From positions 186,001-250,000 of the forward strand of contig NZ_AUGP01000018.1 of the NCBI RefSeq assembly GCF_000422725.1: a stretch of DNA of 64,000 bases, given 5' to 3'. Positions 34,658 to 44,391 of the stretch are shown here, one piece after another (positions within the stretch are counted from its first letter, which is position 1; every line of letters begins with the position of its first letter). Origin of the DNA: Flavobacterium subsaxonicum WB 4.1-42 = DSM 21790. GTDB taxonomy: Bacteria; Bacteroidota; Bacteroidia; Flavobacteriales; Flavobacteriaceae. The translations under genes and the position numbers were made by a program. The notes beneath the pieces are model-generated. The model was not told the origin of the DNA and searched no databases. It saw only the letters and a list, made by a program, of their open reading frames with translations.

Positions 34658-36052
34658 ATGAGTAAGATAACAAATATTTGCTGTATCGGGGCAGGATATG
34701 TAGGCGGTCCTACAATGGCTGTAATTGCGGCTAAATGCCCTCATATAAAAGTTACAATTGTTGATTTAAATGTGGCGCGTATTGCTGCATGGAACGACGA
34801 AAATTTAGACAACCTGCCGGTTTATGAGCCGGGTCTTGATAAAATTGTTGGCGAAGCAAGAGGCCGTAACTTATTTTTTACTACAGAAGTTGAAAAAGCT
34901 ATAGACGAAGCCCAGATGATTTTTATATCGGTTAATACACCAACTAAAACCTACGGTTTAGGTAAGGGTAAAGCGGCCGATCTTAAATATATAGAGCTAT
35001 GCGCAAGGCAAATTGCAGCGGTAGCTAAAGATGATAAAATTGTTGTAGAAAAATCGACACTGCCGGTACGTACTGCAGAGGCGGTAAGGAGTATTTTAGA
35101 TAATACCGGTAACGGTGTTAAATTCCAGATACTTTCTAACCCTGAATTTTTGGCCGAAGGTACTGCTATGGAAGACCTTCTTGCCCCGGACAGGGTGCTT
35201 ATTGGTGGCGACACCGATGCTGAAGGTGTTGCAGCTATCGATGCCTTGGTTGAGGTATATGCTAACTGGATTCCTAAAGAAAGGATACTTACCACTAATG
35301 TATGGTCTTCTGAGCTTTCTAAGCTTACGGCCAATGCATTTTTGGCACAAAGGGTATCGTCTATCAACGCAATGTCTGAGCTTTGCGAAAAAACAGGAGC
35401 CGATGTTAGCGAGGTAGCCCGTGCCATTGGCATGGACAGCCGTATTGGCCCTAAATTCCTTAAGGCATCGGTTGGTTTTGGTGGCTCATGCTTCCAAAAA
35501 GACATCCTTAACCTTGTGTACATTGCCAAATCGTACGGATTAGACGAAGTTGCCGATTATTGGGAGCAGGTAATTATAATGAACGATCACCAAAAAAGAA
35601 GGTTTGCCGCCAATATGGTTAAAACACTTTACAATACGGTATCGGGCAAAAAAATCGCTTTCCTTGGTTGGGCGTTTAAAAAAGATACGAATGATACAAG
35701 AGAGTCTGCCGCTATTTACGTAGCCGATGACTTACTATACGAGCAGGCAGGTATTGCTGTTTACGACCCTAAAGTAGAAGAAGCGCAAATACTATCTGAC
35801 CTTAACTACCTTGAGTCAAGAACACCGGAACAAAACCAAAAAGGTATTACCGTATTTGCAGATCCTTACGAGGCTTGTAAAGATGCACATGCCATTGCAA
35901 TATTAACCGAGTGGGATGAGTTTAAAGGTTACGACTGGCAACGTATCTACGATAATATGAAAAAACCTGCGTTTGTTTTTGATGGCAGGAATGTATTGGA
36001 TGGAGAATACTTAAAATCGTTAGGATTTGTATTCCACGTTATTGGAAGGTAA
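34658..36052 (+). CDS. ugd: UDP-glucose 6-dehydrogenase (animal-like type)
   Basis: Makes UDP-glucuronate from UDP-glucose. At 464 residues it belongs to the longer group that resembles eukaryotic [20 protein letters not shown] (about 9-24), [34 protein letters not shown], and the catalytic Cys in [12 protein letters not shown] (about 273-284). The N-terminus ([18 protein letters not shown]) and the [13 protein letters not shown] motif also fit. UDP-glucuronate would feed the UDP-xylose synthase encoded at 63092. It is distinct from the dehydrogenase just upstream, so the cluster has two uronate routes. Confidence 0.94.
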   Translation: MSKITNICCIGAGYVGGPTMAVIAAKCPHIKVTIVDLNVARIAAWNDENLDNLPVYEPGLDKIVGEARGRNLFFTTEVEKAIDEAQMIFISVNTPTKTYGLGKGKAADLKYIELCARQIAAVAKDDKIVVEKSTLPVRTAEAVRSILDNTGNGVKFQILSNPEFLAEGTAMEDLLAPDRVLIGGDTDAEGVAAIDALVEVYANWIPKERILTTNVWSSELSKLTANAFLAQRVSSINAMSELCEKTGADVSEVARAIGMDSRIGPKFLKASVGFGGSCFQKDILNLVYIAKSYGLDEVADYWEQVIIMNDHQKRRFAANMVKTLYNTVSGKKIAFLGWAFKKDTNDTRESAAIYVADDLLYEQAGIAVYDPKVEEAQILSDLNYLESRTPEQNQKGITVFADPYEACKDAHAIAILTEWDEFKGYDWQRIYDNMKKPAFVFDGRNVLDGEYLKSLGFVFHVIGR

Positions 36053-36080
36053 AAAATATACTGTGCAGGAAAAAGCTAAC

Positions 36081-37145
36081 ATGAAAAAGATACTTATTAC
36101 GGGAGGCGCCGGTTTTATTGGCTCTCATGTGGTACGCCGGTTTGTAACCAACTACCCTGATTATGCCATTTATAACCTGGATGCCCTTACGTATGCAGGT
36201 AATTTAGAAAATATTAAAGATATTGAAGATAGCAAAAACTACGTTTTTGTTAAAGGCGATATTACCGATAAAGACTTTATAGACGGCCTTTTTACAGAGC
36301 ACCGTTTTGAAGGTGTGGTGCATTTAGCGGCAGAATCGCACGTGGACAGGTCTATTACAGACCCGTTAGCGTTTGTAAAAACTAATGTTATTGGCACCAT
36401 GAACCTGCTTAATGCCTTTAAAGACCTGTGGCAAAACAATTGGGAGGGCAAACGCTTTTATCACATAAGTACCGATGAGGTATATGGCACACTGGGTGCA
36501 GAGGGCCTGTTTACAGAAACTACCCCGTATTCGCCTAACTCGCCGTATTCGGCATCAAAAGCGTCGTCAGATCATTTTGTGCGTGCTTATGGCGAAACGT
36601 ATGGCCTGCCGTTTGTAATTACCAATTGCTCTAACAATTACGGGCCTAATCATTTTCCGGAAAAGCTAATTCCGCTTTTTATCAATAACATTATAGAAAA
36701 AAAACCGTTGCCGGTTTACGGCGACGGTAAATATACCCGCGACTGGCTGTTTGTAAAAGACCACGCCATAGCAATAGACCTTGTGTACCACAACGGCAAA
36801 AACCACGAAACATATAATATTGGTGGTTTTAACGAGTGGCAAAACATAGACCTGGTAAAACTGCTTTGTGGTATTTTAGATACCAAACTGGGCAGGGAGC
36901 AGGGCGAAAGCCAACAGCTTATTACCTATGTTAAAGACAGGCCGGGGCACGATTTGCGTTATGCAATAGATGCGTTTAAAATTAACAGCGAGTTGGGCTG
37001 GAAACCATCGGTTACTTTTGAGGAAGGCCTTGAAATTACTGTAGACTGGTTTTTAAACAACGCCGACTGGCTTAAAAACGTAACGTCTGGTACGTACATG
37101 AAATATTATGACGAACAATATTCTGATAGAGGTGTTAACCAATAA
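36081..37145 (+). CDS. rfbB: dTDP-glucose 4,6-dehydratase
   Basis: Converts dTDP-glucose to dTDP-4-keto-6-deoxyglucose. The 354-residue protein starts at the ATG giving [18 protein letters not shown]; the upstream ATG at 36027 lies inside ugd. Catalytic elements: HISTDEVYGTLG (about 132-143) with the Asp-Glu pair specific to 4,6-dehydratases, and the Tyr/Lys of YSASK (about 160). RfbA follows, but rfbC and rfbD are not in the window, so the product may be made into rhamnose by genes elsewhere or into another deoxysugar. Confidence 0.94.
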   Translation: MKKILITGGAGFIGSHVVRRFVTNYPDYAIYNLDALTYAGNLENIKDIEDSKNYVFVKGDITDKDFIDGLFTEHRFEGVVHLAAESHVDRSITDPLAFVKTNVIGTMNLLNAFKDLWQNNWEGKRFYHISTDEVYGTLGAEGLFTETTPYSPNSPYSASKASSDHFVRAYGETYGLPFVITNCSNNYGPNHFPEKLIPLFINNIIEKKPLPVYGDGKYTRDWLFVKDHAIAIDLVYHNGKNHETYNIGGFNEWQNIDLVKLLCGILDTKLGREQGESQQLITYVKDRPGHDLRYAIDAFKINSELGWKPSVTFEEGLEITVDWFLNNADWLKNVTSGTYMKYYDEQYSDRGVNQ

Positions 37146-37157
37146 GCTACCACAGTA

Positions 37158-38021
37158 ATGAAAGGAATAATTTTGGCCGGCGGGTCGGGCACCAGGCTGC
37201 ATCCGCTAACATTGTCTGTAAGTAAGCAGCTAATGCCTATTTATGATAAGCCCATGATATACTACCCGCTATCTACTTTAATGATGGCCGGTATACGCGA
37301 AATATTGATAATCTCTACCCCTAAAGACCTGCCTTTGTTCAGGGATTTGTTGGGCGATGGTAAAAAATATGGCTGCCGTTTTGAGTATGCCGTTCAGGCA
37401 TTGCCAAACGGCCTTGCCGAAGCCTTTGTTATTGGTGCCGATTTTATTGGTACAGATAAGGTAGCGTTAATATTGGGCGATAATATATTTTATGGGTCGG
37501 GCCTTGCAAAATTATTGCAGTCTAATAACGATCCTGATGGTGGCGTTATTTATGCCTACCACGTACACGACCCGGAGCGTTATGGCGTAGTGGCATTTGA
37601 TGCCGATGGTAAGGCAATTTCGATTGAAGAAAAGCCAGAAAAGCCAAAGTCGAACTATGCGGTTCCCGGCATTTATTTTTATGATAACGATGTTGTAGAA
37701 ATAGCCAAAAACATAAAGCCAAGCCACAGGGGCGAGCTTGAAATTACCGATGTAAATAAATTTTACCTCGAAAAAGGCAAACTTAGCGTTAGCATTTTAG
37801 ACCGCGGTACGGCCTGGTTAGATACCGGTACGTTCCAGAGCCTTATGCAGGCATCTCAGTTTGTAGAAGTGATAGAAGAGCGCCAGGGCCTAAAAATTGG
37901 TGCGATAGAGGGTGTAGCTTACGAAATGGGCTACATTAATGAGGTTGAATTTAGGCAGTTATGCGAGCCATTGCTAAAAAGCGGCTATGGGGTAAAGCTC
38001 CTTTCGCTTATTAATACGTAA
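37158..38021 (+). CDS. rfbA: Glucose-1-phosphate thymidylyltransferase
   Basis: Makes dTDP-glucose from dTTP and glucose-1-phosphate, the substrate of the RfbB encoded 12 nt upstream. The 287-residue protein has the nucleotidyltransferase signature [14 protein letters not shown] (about 5-18), [18 protein letters not shown], the metal site ILGDNIFYG (about 108-116), and [13 protein letters not shown]. The length matches RmlA. Confidence 0.96.
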   Translation: MKGIILAGGSGTRLHPLTLSVSKQLMPIYDKPMIYYPLSTLMMAGIREILIISTPKDLPLFRDLLGDGKKYGCRFEYAVQALPNGLAEAFVIGADFIGTDKVALILGDNIFYGSGLAKLLQSNNDPDGGVIYAYHVHDPERYGVVAFDADGKAISIEEKPEKPKSNYAVPGIYFYDNDVVEIAKNIKPSHRGELEITDVNKFYLEKGKLSVSILDRGTAWLDTGTFQSLMQASQFVEVIEERQGLKIGAIEGVAYEMGYINEVEFRQLCEPLLKSGYGVKLLSLINT

Positions 38022-38148
38022 TACCGTATTTAATAAAACATTAAATTAATACTAAAATTTTTACGGTTACAGGTTTAAGTTATAACTTGGCAACGTTAAA
38101 AAATTATAGAATAACCATTATTAAAAGCATAAATTTAAACCTATTACA

Positions 38149-39147
38149 ATGAGCAAAGTTACCCATGTTATACTTACAGGAGGCGTTGGAAGCCGTTTAT
38201 GGCCATTATCAAGAAAAAGCAGACCTAAGCAGTACCTGCCTATTTTTGGAGGGAAATCTCTTTTTGAAATGACTGTAGACAGGAATGTTACTTTTGCCGA
38301 TAATGTAATTGTAGTGGGTAGTAAAGACAACTGCCATTTAAGCAGGGAGGTTTTAGAAAAATGCAATACAGATTATCTTGATATTGTAGAGGCAGTACCA
38401 AGAAATACTGCTGCAGCAATTGCTTTTGCAGCCTTTGCATCAGACCCGGAAGATATTTTGATCATTACCCCTTCAGACCATATTATAGAAAACCCTGAGG
38501 CCTACAAACAGGCTATAGAAGAGGCTGTTGCCAAGGCACGCCAAAACTTTATAGTTACGTTTGGTGTGCACCCAACCAAGCCCGAAACAGGCTATGGCTA
38601 CATAGAGCACAAAGGCGATGAGGTAGTATCTTTTAGAGAGAAACCCAACCAGGTAACTGCCCAGGAATTTATAGACCGTGGCACCTTTTTATGGAACAGC
38701 GGTATGTTTTGCTTTAAGGCAAGTGTATTGCTGGAAGAATTAAAAGAATACCAGCCGGCAGTATACGAAAAATCGCTTATTGCATGGCAAAATAACGCCA
38801 ACGGCAGGCTTGATGAAGCCCTGTCTATGGATATACCTTCTATCAGTATCGATTATGCTGTAATGGAGCGTAGTAAAAAAATCAAGGTGGTTCCTGCAAT
38901 CTTCAGGTGGTCAGACCTTGGGTCTTTTGATTCGGTTTACGACTATCTTAAAAAAATGGGCCATGCCGTAGACGAGTTTGGCAACATGGTTATTGGTACA
39001 GATAATTATACTGCATTTCTTGGCCTTGAAAATACCATTTTTGTACACACCCACAATGCTAACCTTATATTGCATAAAGAGCATTCTCAGGAGGTTAAAA
39101 ATGTATACGGCCAGCTGGAAAAAGCAAACTCTGATTTGCTTAATTAA
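38149..39147 (+). CDS. manC: Mannose-1-phosphate guanylyltransferase
   Basis: Makes GDP-mannose, the precursor of GDP-fucose made by the gmd and fcl products in this cluster. The 332-residue protein has the pyrophosphorylase motif ILTGGVGSRLWPLSRKSRPKQ (split as ILTGGVGSRLWPLS and RKSRPKQ, about 8-28), ITPSDHII (about 105-112), FREKPNQ and the FLWNSGMFCFK segment (about 180-190). It is the short form without the phosphomannose isomerase domain of bifunctional ManC proteins. Confidence 0.93.
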   Translation: MSKVTHVILTGGVGSRLWPLSRKSRPKQYLPIFGGKSLFEMTVDRNVTFADNVIVVGSKDNCHLSREVLEKCNTDYLDIVEAVPRNTAAAIAFAAFASDPEDILIITPSDHIIENPEAYKQAIEEAVAKARQNFIVTFGVHPTKPETGYGYIEHKGDEVVSFREKPNQVTAQEFIDRGTFLWNSGMFCFKASVLLEELKEYQPAVYEKSLIAWQNNANGRLDEALSMDIPSISIDYAVMERSKKIKVVPAIFRWSDLGSFDSVYDYLKKMGHAVDEFGNMVIGTDNYTAFLGLENTIFVHTHNANLILHKEHSQEVKNVYGQLEKANSDLLN

Positions 39148-39195
39148 TTTACCTATTTTTGGTAAATTAACAAGGCAACTAAATTAGATCTATAA

Positions 39196-40677
39196 TTGTT
39201 GAAACTAAAAGTTGAGGGTGGCTATTTTAGCTCGGTAAAATGGGGTGGCTACTCGATAGGTATAAGTTTTATTAGGCAAATTTTACTGGTACCTGCATTT
39301 ATACATGCTGTAGGCAGCCACGAATATGCTTTCTGGATTGTACTGTCATCTATAGTTTTAATGATAAGGGCCATCAACCTTGGGCAGCTGCATTATTCGT
39401 CTAACTTAATTAATCTTGGCTATCATAAAAATGGCACTATTAAAGATGAGTTAATTGTAGCACAGGGGGCAAATTACATATACATAATACTACAAATACT
39501 ATTGGGTGCAGTTATTTCTGCGCCCATATTGCTTTCTGCCGTATCCACATTTCCGGTAACGTACATACTTAATACCAATGGGCACTACAGCCTTTTTCTG
39601 TTGGTTTTAGCTAAGATAGTTTTTCAGTATAATAACATGTTTTTGCTGCGTATTTTCGAGCCGCTTGGCAAAATCAAAACTACGATTAAATACCAGACAA
39701 TTGGCGAGTTGTTTGATTTTGTGGTTACCGTTATTGCCATTTACACAACCAAAAGCATATTTATTACAAGCCTTGCCATATTTGCATCCAACATATTATT
39801 TACTGTTTTTACGCTGCTGTACGTAAAAAGCCGGGTGCCTTTTGTTATTCCGTTTTTTAAAGGTGTAAGCTTTATAAAATCGTTTTGGGCGGTAAAAAGA
39901 TCGTTTTTGCTAACCGGTAGTTTTTTAGTAGAGAAAGTATACGAAAATGGCCTGAACATACTAATACCCAGTTTGTTTGTAACCTCTATATTGCCAGTGT
40001 TTACTACAAGCAGGGTAATATCCAACTCGGTTTTCAGGGTATCTAATGCGGCAGTAATACCGCTAATGCCTGATATTCAAAAACAGTTTTCGTTAGGTAA
40101 CCCGCAGTATATTATTGGCAGAATGGTAAGTTTCTGGAAGATATCTACCTTTGTTATCATTACAGGGGTTACGGTTGTTTTGCCATTAATACCGTACATC
40201 TACACCAAATGGACTGGCGATAAGCTGGATCTTAATATGAGTATTGTATGCTATTTGATTATGGCGGTTTCTATCCAAAATTTCGGGATGATAATAAACG
40301 AGTTCCTTAAAAAGACAAACCTCTCTAAGCAAATTTTTATTTACAACATTATAAAATCGGCCCTAACGGTAGCCTGCCTTTTTGCTTTTGGGTATACTAA
40401 CTATTCCGAAGGTTTGGGCCTTGCTTTATTGATAGGAGAAAGCATAAGCCTTATTTATATGCTGGTTATAATGCGTGCTATGTTTAGTACCAACTTAAAA
40501 ATATCAGTTATTGCAAAATTGCTGTTACCGGTTGTGCTATTCTGTGTTTCGTTGCTGGTTTACTTGCTGTTGCTTAATTATTGGTTATTTTTGGTGTTTA
40601 ATATCTTTATATTAATAAGTTTTGTGCTTATGGCAAAAAACGTAGAGGCCAATAATAACCTTACTCCCGGTACATGA
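39196..40677 (+). CDS. Wzx-type polysaccharide flippase
   Basis: A 493-residue inner-membrane protein with about 12-14 helices of the MOP/Wzx (polysaccharide transporter) type. It would flip undecaprenyl-linked repeat units to the periplasm. Recognition rests on topology and on the family-like N-terminal SVKWGGYSIGISFIRQILLVPAF and central KRSFLLTGSFLVEKVYENGLN segments (given here in part). The start is a TTG at 39196 or 39199, since a stop codon in frame ends at 39195 and no ATG is nearby. Its 3' end overlaps the next gene by 4 bases (ATGA), which points to coupled translation with the polymerase candidate. Confidence 0.78.
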   Translation: MLKLKVEGGYFSSVKWGGYSIGISFIRQILLVPAFIHAVGSHEYAFWIVLSSIVLMIRAINLGQLHYSSNLINLGYHKNGTIKDELIVAQGANYIYIILQILLGAVISAPILLSAVSTFPVTYILNTNGHYSLFLLVLAKIVFQYNNMFLLRIFEPLGKIKTTIKYQTIGELFDFVVTVIAIYTTKSIFITSLAIFASNILFTVFTLLYVKSRVPFVIPFFKGVSFIKSFWAVKRSFLLTGSFLVEKVYENGLNILIPSLFVTSILPVFTTSRVISNSVFRVSNAAVIPLMPDIQKQFSLGNPQYIIGRMVSFWKISTFVIITGVTVVLPLIPYIYTKWTGDKLDLNMSIVCYLIMAVSIQNFGMIINEFLKKTNLSKQIFIYNIIKSALTVACLFAFGYTNYSEGLGLALLIGESISLIYMLVIMRAMFSTNLKISVIAKLLLPVVLFCVSLLVYLLLLNYWLFLVFNIFILISFVLMAKNVEANNNLTPGT

Positions 40678-41972
40678 TATTTTTATGCTTTTTCTGGTTT
40701 GCACTATTGTACTTTCTGACATATAAATTTGCCGGTAGTAACGATGTGTTCGCTCCATTAAAATTCATATCTGTAAAATATGCAGTATTCAATTTGCCGT
40801 TTCTGTTGTTTACGGCGTTCAACCCCAATTCATTCTTAAAGCCCATATTAAATGTATGCGGGGTTTCGCTTTCAGAAGCATTTTGGCAATACACCATAGT
40901 GCAAACCGTTGCCTTTTTATGTTTAGTGGCAGGCGTTGTTTTTGCTGATAAAAAATTGGGTGGTTTTTTTAAACCGCTTGCATCTGCTAATTATAATTAT
41001 AAAAATGTAAGGCTGCTTGCCGTTGTGTTTTTTGCAATTGGTATGGGTGCGTATACTGTGTTCTTGTCAAGAATAGGAGGGTTGGGCTACCTGCTCAATA
41101 ACATAAATAAACGCATAGAGCTGCAAAGCGGCCAGTATGTTTTGGCACTGTTGCCTTTTTTAACCTTTAGCACACTTATGTTTATGCTGTGTATAAAGCT
41201 TAAAAATAAAATGTTTGATAAGGTTATAACGGTTGTATTGGCAATTGTAACCATTTTTGTGTTCTCCAGTTTTGGAGCGAGAAAAAATACCTTAGTGTTT
41301 TTGGTAACACTTATAGTAGCTATGCATTACCTACTAAAAAATATCAAAATAAATAAAAAAACATTGGCAATCAGTTCGGTTCTTGGAGTGGGGTTGTTGC
41401 TGTACATCATAATTATACCAACACTTCGGTTTAAAGATACAGAGGCAAAGTTTACCGCACGTAACTTTGTGTACCAAACATCATACACCTATATAGATGT
41501 TTTTGCTGCTAACTATTTTAATAGTACTACTGCCTGGAACTTTAAAGGCTTTTTTGAGCCTTTCCTGATACCGTTTAAAAAACAGGAAAAATCTAAGTTG
41601 CCCCAGATAGACCAGGGTGTATATTTTAATGCGATTGTTGTTAATGGTAAACATTATGAGCCTCCTATGTCCAGAGATGAGGTTTCTAAAACATCATGGC
41701 CTGCCGAAAATTTTGGAACCGCCTATGCTAATCTACTGATGCCGGGCATTGTTATTTTCTTTTTTTTGCAGGGAGTGGTTTTTTTAATTACTTATAATTT
41801 ATTGAGAAGATATTCTTACAACCCTGTGCTTATAATGTTATATTTAATCGTGGTGTTCGACTTTAATTTCAGCAGCCTGCGCATCGCATCTTTTATAAGA
41901 ATTTTCCCTATAGTATTGCTGGCTTTTTTTGCAGTTATTTTGATGGCTAACGGTAAGGTAAAAGATGGGTGA
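40674..41972 (+). CDS. Oligosaccharide repeat-unit polymerase candidate (Wzy-like)
   Basis: A 432-residue protein with about 10-12 membrane helices and a larger extracytoplasmic loop (about residues 260-350). It resembles the oligosaccharide repeat-unit polymerase family, with the Arg in FSSFGARKNTLVFL (about 197-210) and the charged TLRFKDTEAKF after the helix near 250. Wzy proteins join repeat units in the periplasm. Wzy sequences are very divergent, so the call relies on topology, on the position right after the flippase, and on the 4-base overlap. Another polytopic Wzy/ligase-like protein is encoded at 57944. Confidence 0.75.
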   Translation: MIFLCFFWFALLYFLTYKFAGSNDVFAPLKFISVKYAVFNLPFLLFTAFNPNSFLKPILNVCGVSLSEAFWQYTIVQTVAFLCLVAGVVFADKKLGGFFKPLASANYNYKNVRLLAVVFFAIGMGAYTVFLSRIGGLGYLLNNINKRIELQSGQYVLALLPFLTFSTLMFMLCIKLKNKMFDKVITVVLAIVTIFVFSSFGARKNTLVFLVTLIVAMHYLLKNIKINKKTLAISSVLGVGLLLYIIIIPTLRFKDTEAKFTARNFVYQTSYTYIDVFAANYFNSTTAWNFKGFFEPFLIPFKKQEKSKLPQIDQGVYFNAIVVNGKHYEPPMSRDEVSKTSWPAENFGTAYANLLMPGIVIFFFLQGVVFLITYNLLRRYSYNPVLIMLYLIVVFDFNFSSLRIASFIRIFPIVLLAFFAVILMANGKVKDG

Positions 41973-42197
41973 TTTTAGCGAAATCGTAATAATTTAATTT
42001 GTAATTATCTAATTGATAGTTAGTTGTGTTAAATTAATGTTAATATTTCACGATTGAATTATTTGTATTTATGGTAAATTTTACTGCAAATAATTGTAAT
42101 ATGTTAAAAATAAATTACGTTGTTCGGTATAATTTTATCAATCAAATGTAAATTCGCTAAAAGCGTTTTAACATTACTAATTGTCATAAATTTAGTT

Positions 42198-42205
42198 TAC
42201 TTTTG
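42198..42205 (+). promoter_or_regulatory. -7 box ahead of the fcl-gmd genes
   Basis: TACTTTTG matches TAnnTTTG, 36 nt before the ATG at 42242. It is in a 269-bp very AT-rich gap (41973-42241), the longest in the cluster, otherwise without features apart from a short CGCT/AGCG hairpin near 42154. Confidence 0.55.
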
Positions 42206-42241
42206 TCCGGATTCGTAGTAACAAATAATTAAAAAGTCGAG

Positions 42242-43198
42242 ATGCAAAAAGATGCCAAAATATACATTGCCGGACATAATGGTATGGTGGGCAGTGCAAT
42301 TTGGAGAATTTTATCTGATAAAGGATACACAAATTTGATAGGCAGGTCCAGCAAAGAATTTGATTTGAGAAACCAACAGGCAGTCTCAGAATTCTTAGCT
42401 CAGGAAAAACCCGATGTTATTATAGATGCTGCTGCACGAGTTGGCGGTATATTGGCTAACAACGATTATCCGTACCAGTTTTTGATGGAAAACATGCTGA
42501 TACAAAATAATCTTATAGATGGCGCCCTTAAAAATGATGTTGACAAATTTATATTTTTAGGCAGCTCATGCATTTATCCAAAATTTGCGCCACAGCCGCT
42601 TAAAGAAGAATATTTACTTACAGATACCTTAGAGCCTACAAACGAGTGGTATGCTATTGCTAAGATAACCGGTGTGAAAACGTGCCAGGCTATCAGAAAG
42701 CAATATGGTAAAGATTATGTAAGCCTTATGCCTACTAATTTATACGGTACCCGAGATAATTTCGATCTTAATACGTCGCACGTGTTGCCGGCCATGATAC
42801 GCAAGTTTCATGAAGCTAAAGAAAACGGCAATGCCCCTGTAACATTATGGGGTAGCGGTACGCCAATGCGCGAGTTTTTATTTGTAGATGATATGGCCGA
42901 GGCTGTAGTATTTGCTTTAGAAAATGAATTGCCGGAGTATTTATACAATATTGGTACAGGGGTAGATCTTACCATAAAAGAGCTTGCCGAAACGATACAA
43001 AAAGTTACCGGCCATACCGGAGAAATAATTTGGGATAGCGAAAAGCCGGACGGAACTCCACGAAAACTTATGGATGTTTCTAAAATGCACAATTTAGGCT
43101 GGCAGCATAAAATTGATTTAGAAAAAGGAATTGGGTTAACATACAGCTGGTTTCTTGAAAATATAGATAGTCTTAAAAAAATAACACTAACAGAATAG
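42242..43198 (+). CDS. fcl: GDP-L-fucose synthase
   Basis: Epimerase-reductase that converts GDP-4-keto-6-deoxymannose to GDP-L-fucose. The 318-residue protein has the NADP-binding GHNGMVGSAIWR (about 12-23), AARVGGILANN (about 67-77), the GSSCIYPKFAPQP motif (about 107-119) and the Tyr/Lys of WYAIAKITG (about 140). It precedes gmd by 8 nt, the reverse of the usual gmd-fcl order but functionally the same pair. Confidence 0.95.
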   Translation: MQKDAKIYIAGHNGMVGSAIWRILSDKGYTNLIGRSSKEFDLRNQQAVSEFLAQEKPDVIIDAAARVGGILANNDYPYQFLMENMLIQNNLIDGALKNDVDKFIFLGSSCIYPKFAPQPLKEEYLLTDTLEPTNEWYAIAKITGVKTCQAIRKQYGKDYVSLMPTNLYGTRDNFDLNTSHVLPAMIRKFHEAKENGNAPVTLWGSGTPMREFLFVDDMAEAVVFALENELPEYLYNIGTGVDLTIKELAETIQKVTGHTGEIIWDSEKPDGTPRKLMDVSKMHNLGWQHKIDLEKGIGLTYSWFLENIDSLKKITLTE

Positions 43199-43206
43199 TT
43201 TAATAC

Positions 43207-44343
43207 ATGAAAACAGCTTTAATTACAGGGGTAACAGGACAAGACGGATCTTATCTGGCTGAGTTGCTATTGGAAAAAGGGTACACTGTACATGGTATTA
43301 AAAGACGTTCTTCTTCTTTTAATACACAACGTATAGACCACTTATATATCGATCAGCATGAGCGACATGTAAACTTTAAATTGCATTATGGCGATTTAAC
43401 AGATTCTACTAACCTTATACGAATTATACAAGAAGTGCAACCGGATGAGATTTATAATCTGGGTGCAATGTCTCACGTAAAAGTGTCGTTTGATTCTCCT
43501 GAATATGTTGCTAATGTAGATGGTATCGGTACTTTAAGGATACTGGAAGCTGTAAGGATACTTGGACTTGAAAAGAAAACCAGGATTTACCAGGCATCTA
43601 CGTCTGAATTATATGGTGGTTTAGCCGAAAATAAGAATGAGAAAGGTTTTTACGACGAGAATTCGCCGTTTTATCCACGTTCTCCTTATGGTGTTGCTAA
43701 AATATATGGTTTCTGGATTACCAAAAACTACCGCGAAGCTTACAATATGTATGCCTGTAACGGAATTTTGTTTAACCACGAATCTCCAAGAAGGGGCGAA
43801 ACCTTTGTAACAAGAAAAATTACAATGGCTACTGCTGCTATTGCATTGGGTAAACAAGACTGCCTTTACTTAGGTAATTTAGATTCTCAGCGCGACTGGG
43901 GCCATGCAAAAGATTATGTAGAAGCTATGTGGAGGATCTTGCAGCAGGATGTTGCCGAAGATTACGTTATTGCAACAGGTGTAACTACTTACATTAGAGA
44001 TTTTGTAACCATGTCTTTTGCCGAAGTAGGCATTACTTTACGTTTTGAAGGCGAAGCCGAAAACGAAACGGGTACTGTAGCATCTATTAACGAACAGGTG
44101 TACACAGCTGCCACAGGCCAACCTGTATACGAAGGTTTGTTAGGTAAAACAATTGTAAAAGTAGACCCAGCGTATTACCGCCCTACAGAAGTTGATTTGC
44201 TAATAGGCGACCCTACAAAATCTAAAACGCAACTGGGCTGGAAACCACAGTATGACCTTGCTGCACTTTGTAAAGAAATGGTAGCAAGCGATGTTGCTAT
44301 ATTTAAAAACAGCAGGCCGCAGTTGGAGCAATTGGTAGGATAA
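43207..44343 (+). CDS. gmd: GDP-mannose 4,6-dehydratase
   Basis: First step from GDP-mannose toward GDP-fucose. The 378-residue protein shows [19 protein letters not shown] (about 3-21), [18 protein letters not shown], the catalytic STSELYGG (about 131-138), YGVAK and the [16 protein letters not shown] segment (about 190-205), all diagnostic for GMD. The product goes to the Fcl encoded just upstream. Confidence 0.97.
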   Translation: MKTALITGVTGQDGSYLAELLLEKGYTVHGIKRRSSSFNTQRIDHLYIDQHERHVNFKLHYGDLTDSTNLIRIIQEVQPDEIYNLGAMSHVKVSFDSPEYVANVDGIGTLRILEAVRILGLEKKTRIYQASTSELYGGLAENKNEKGFYDENSPFYPRSPYGVAKIYGFWITKNYREAYNMYACNGILFNHESPRRGETFVTRKITMATAAIALGKQDCLYLGNLDSQRDWGHAKDYVEAMWRILQQDVAEDYVIATGVTTYIRDFVTMSFAEVGITLRFEGEAENETGTVASINEQVYTAATGQPVYEGLLGKTIVKVDPAYYRPTEVDLLIGDPTKSKTQLGWKPQYDLAALCKEMVASDVAIFKNSRPQLEQLVG

Positions 44344-44359
44344 TTGGCTATACTAATAT

Positions 44360-44367
44360 TAATTTTG
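44360..44367 (+). promoter_or_regulatory. Internal -7 box ahead of the ABC exporter
   Basis: TAATTTTG matches TAnnTTTG, 24 nt before the ATG at 44392. It suggests that the later genes have their own promoter. Confidence 0.45.
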
Positions 44368-44391
44368 TAGTCGGTTTTAACGATACTTGCA

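Noticed and set aside
42000..42241. Small RNA or riboswitch in the AT-rich gap
   Set aside because: Only a 4-bp hairpin and a -7 box are visible; no conserved aptamer elements were recognised.
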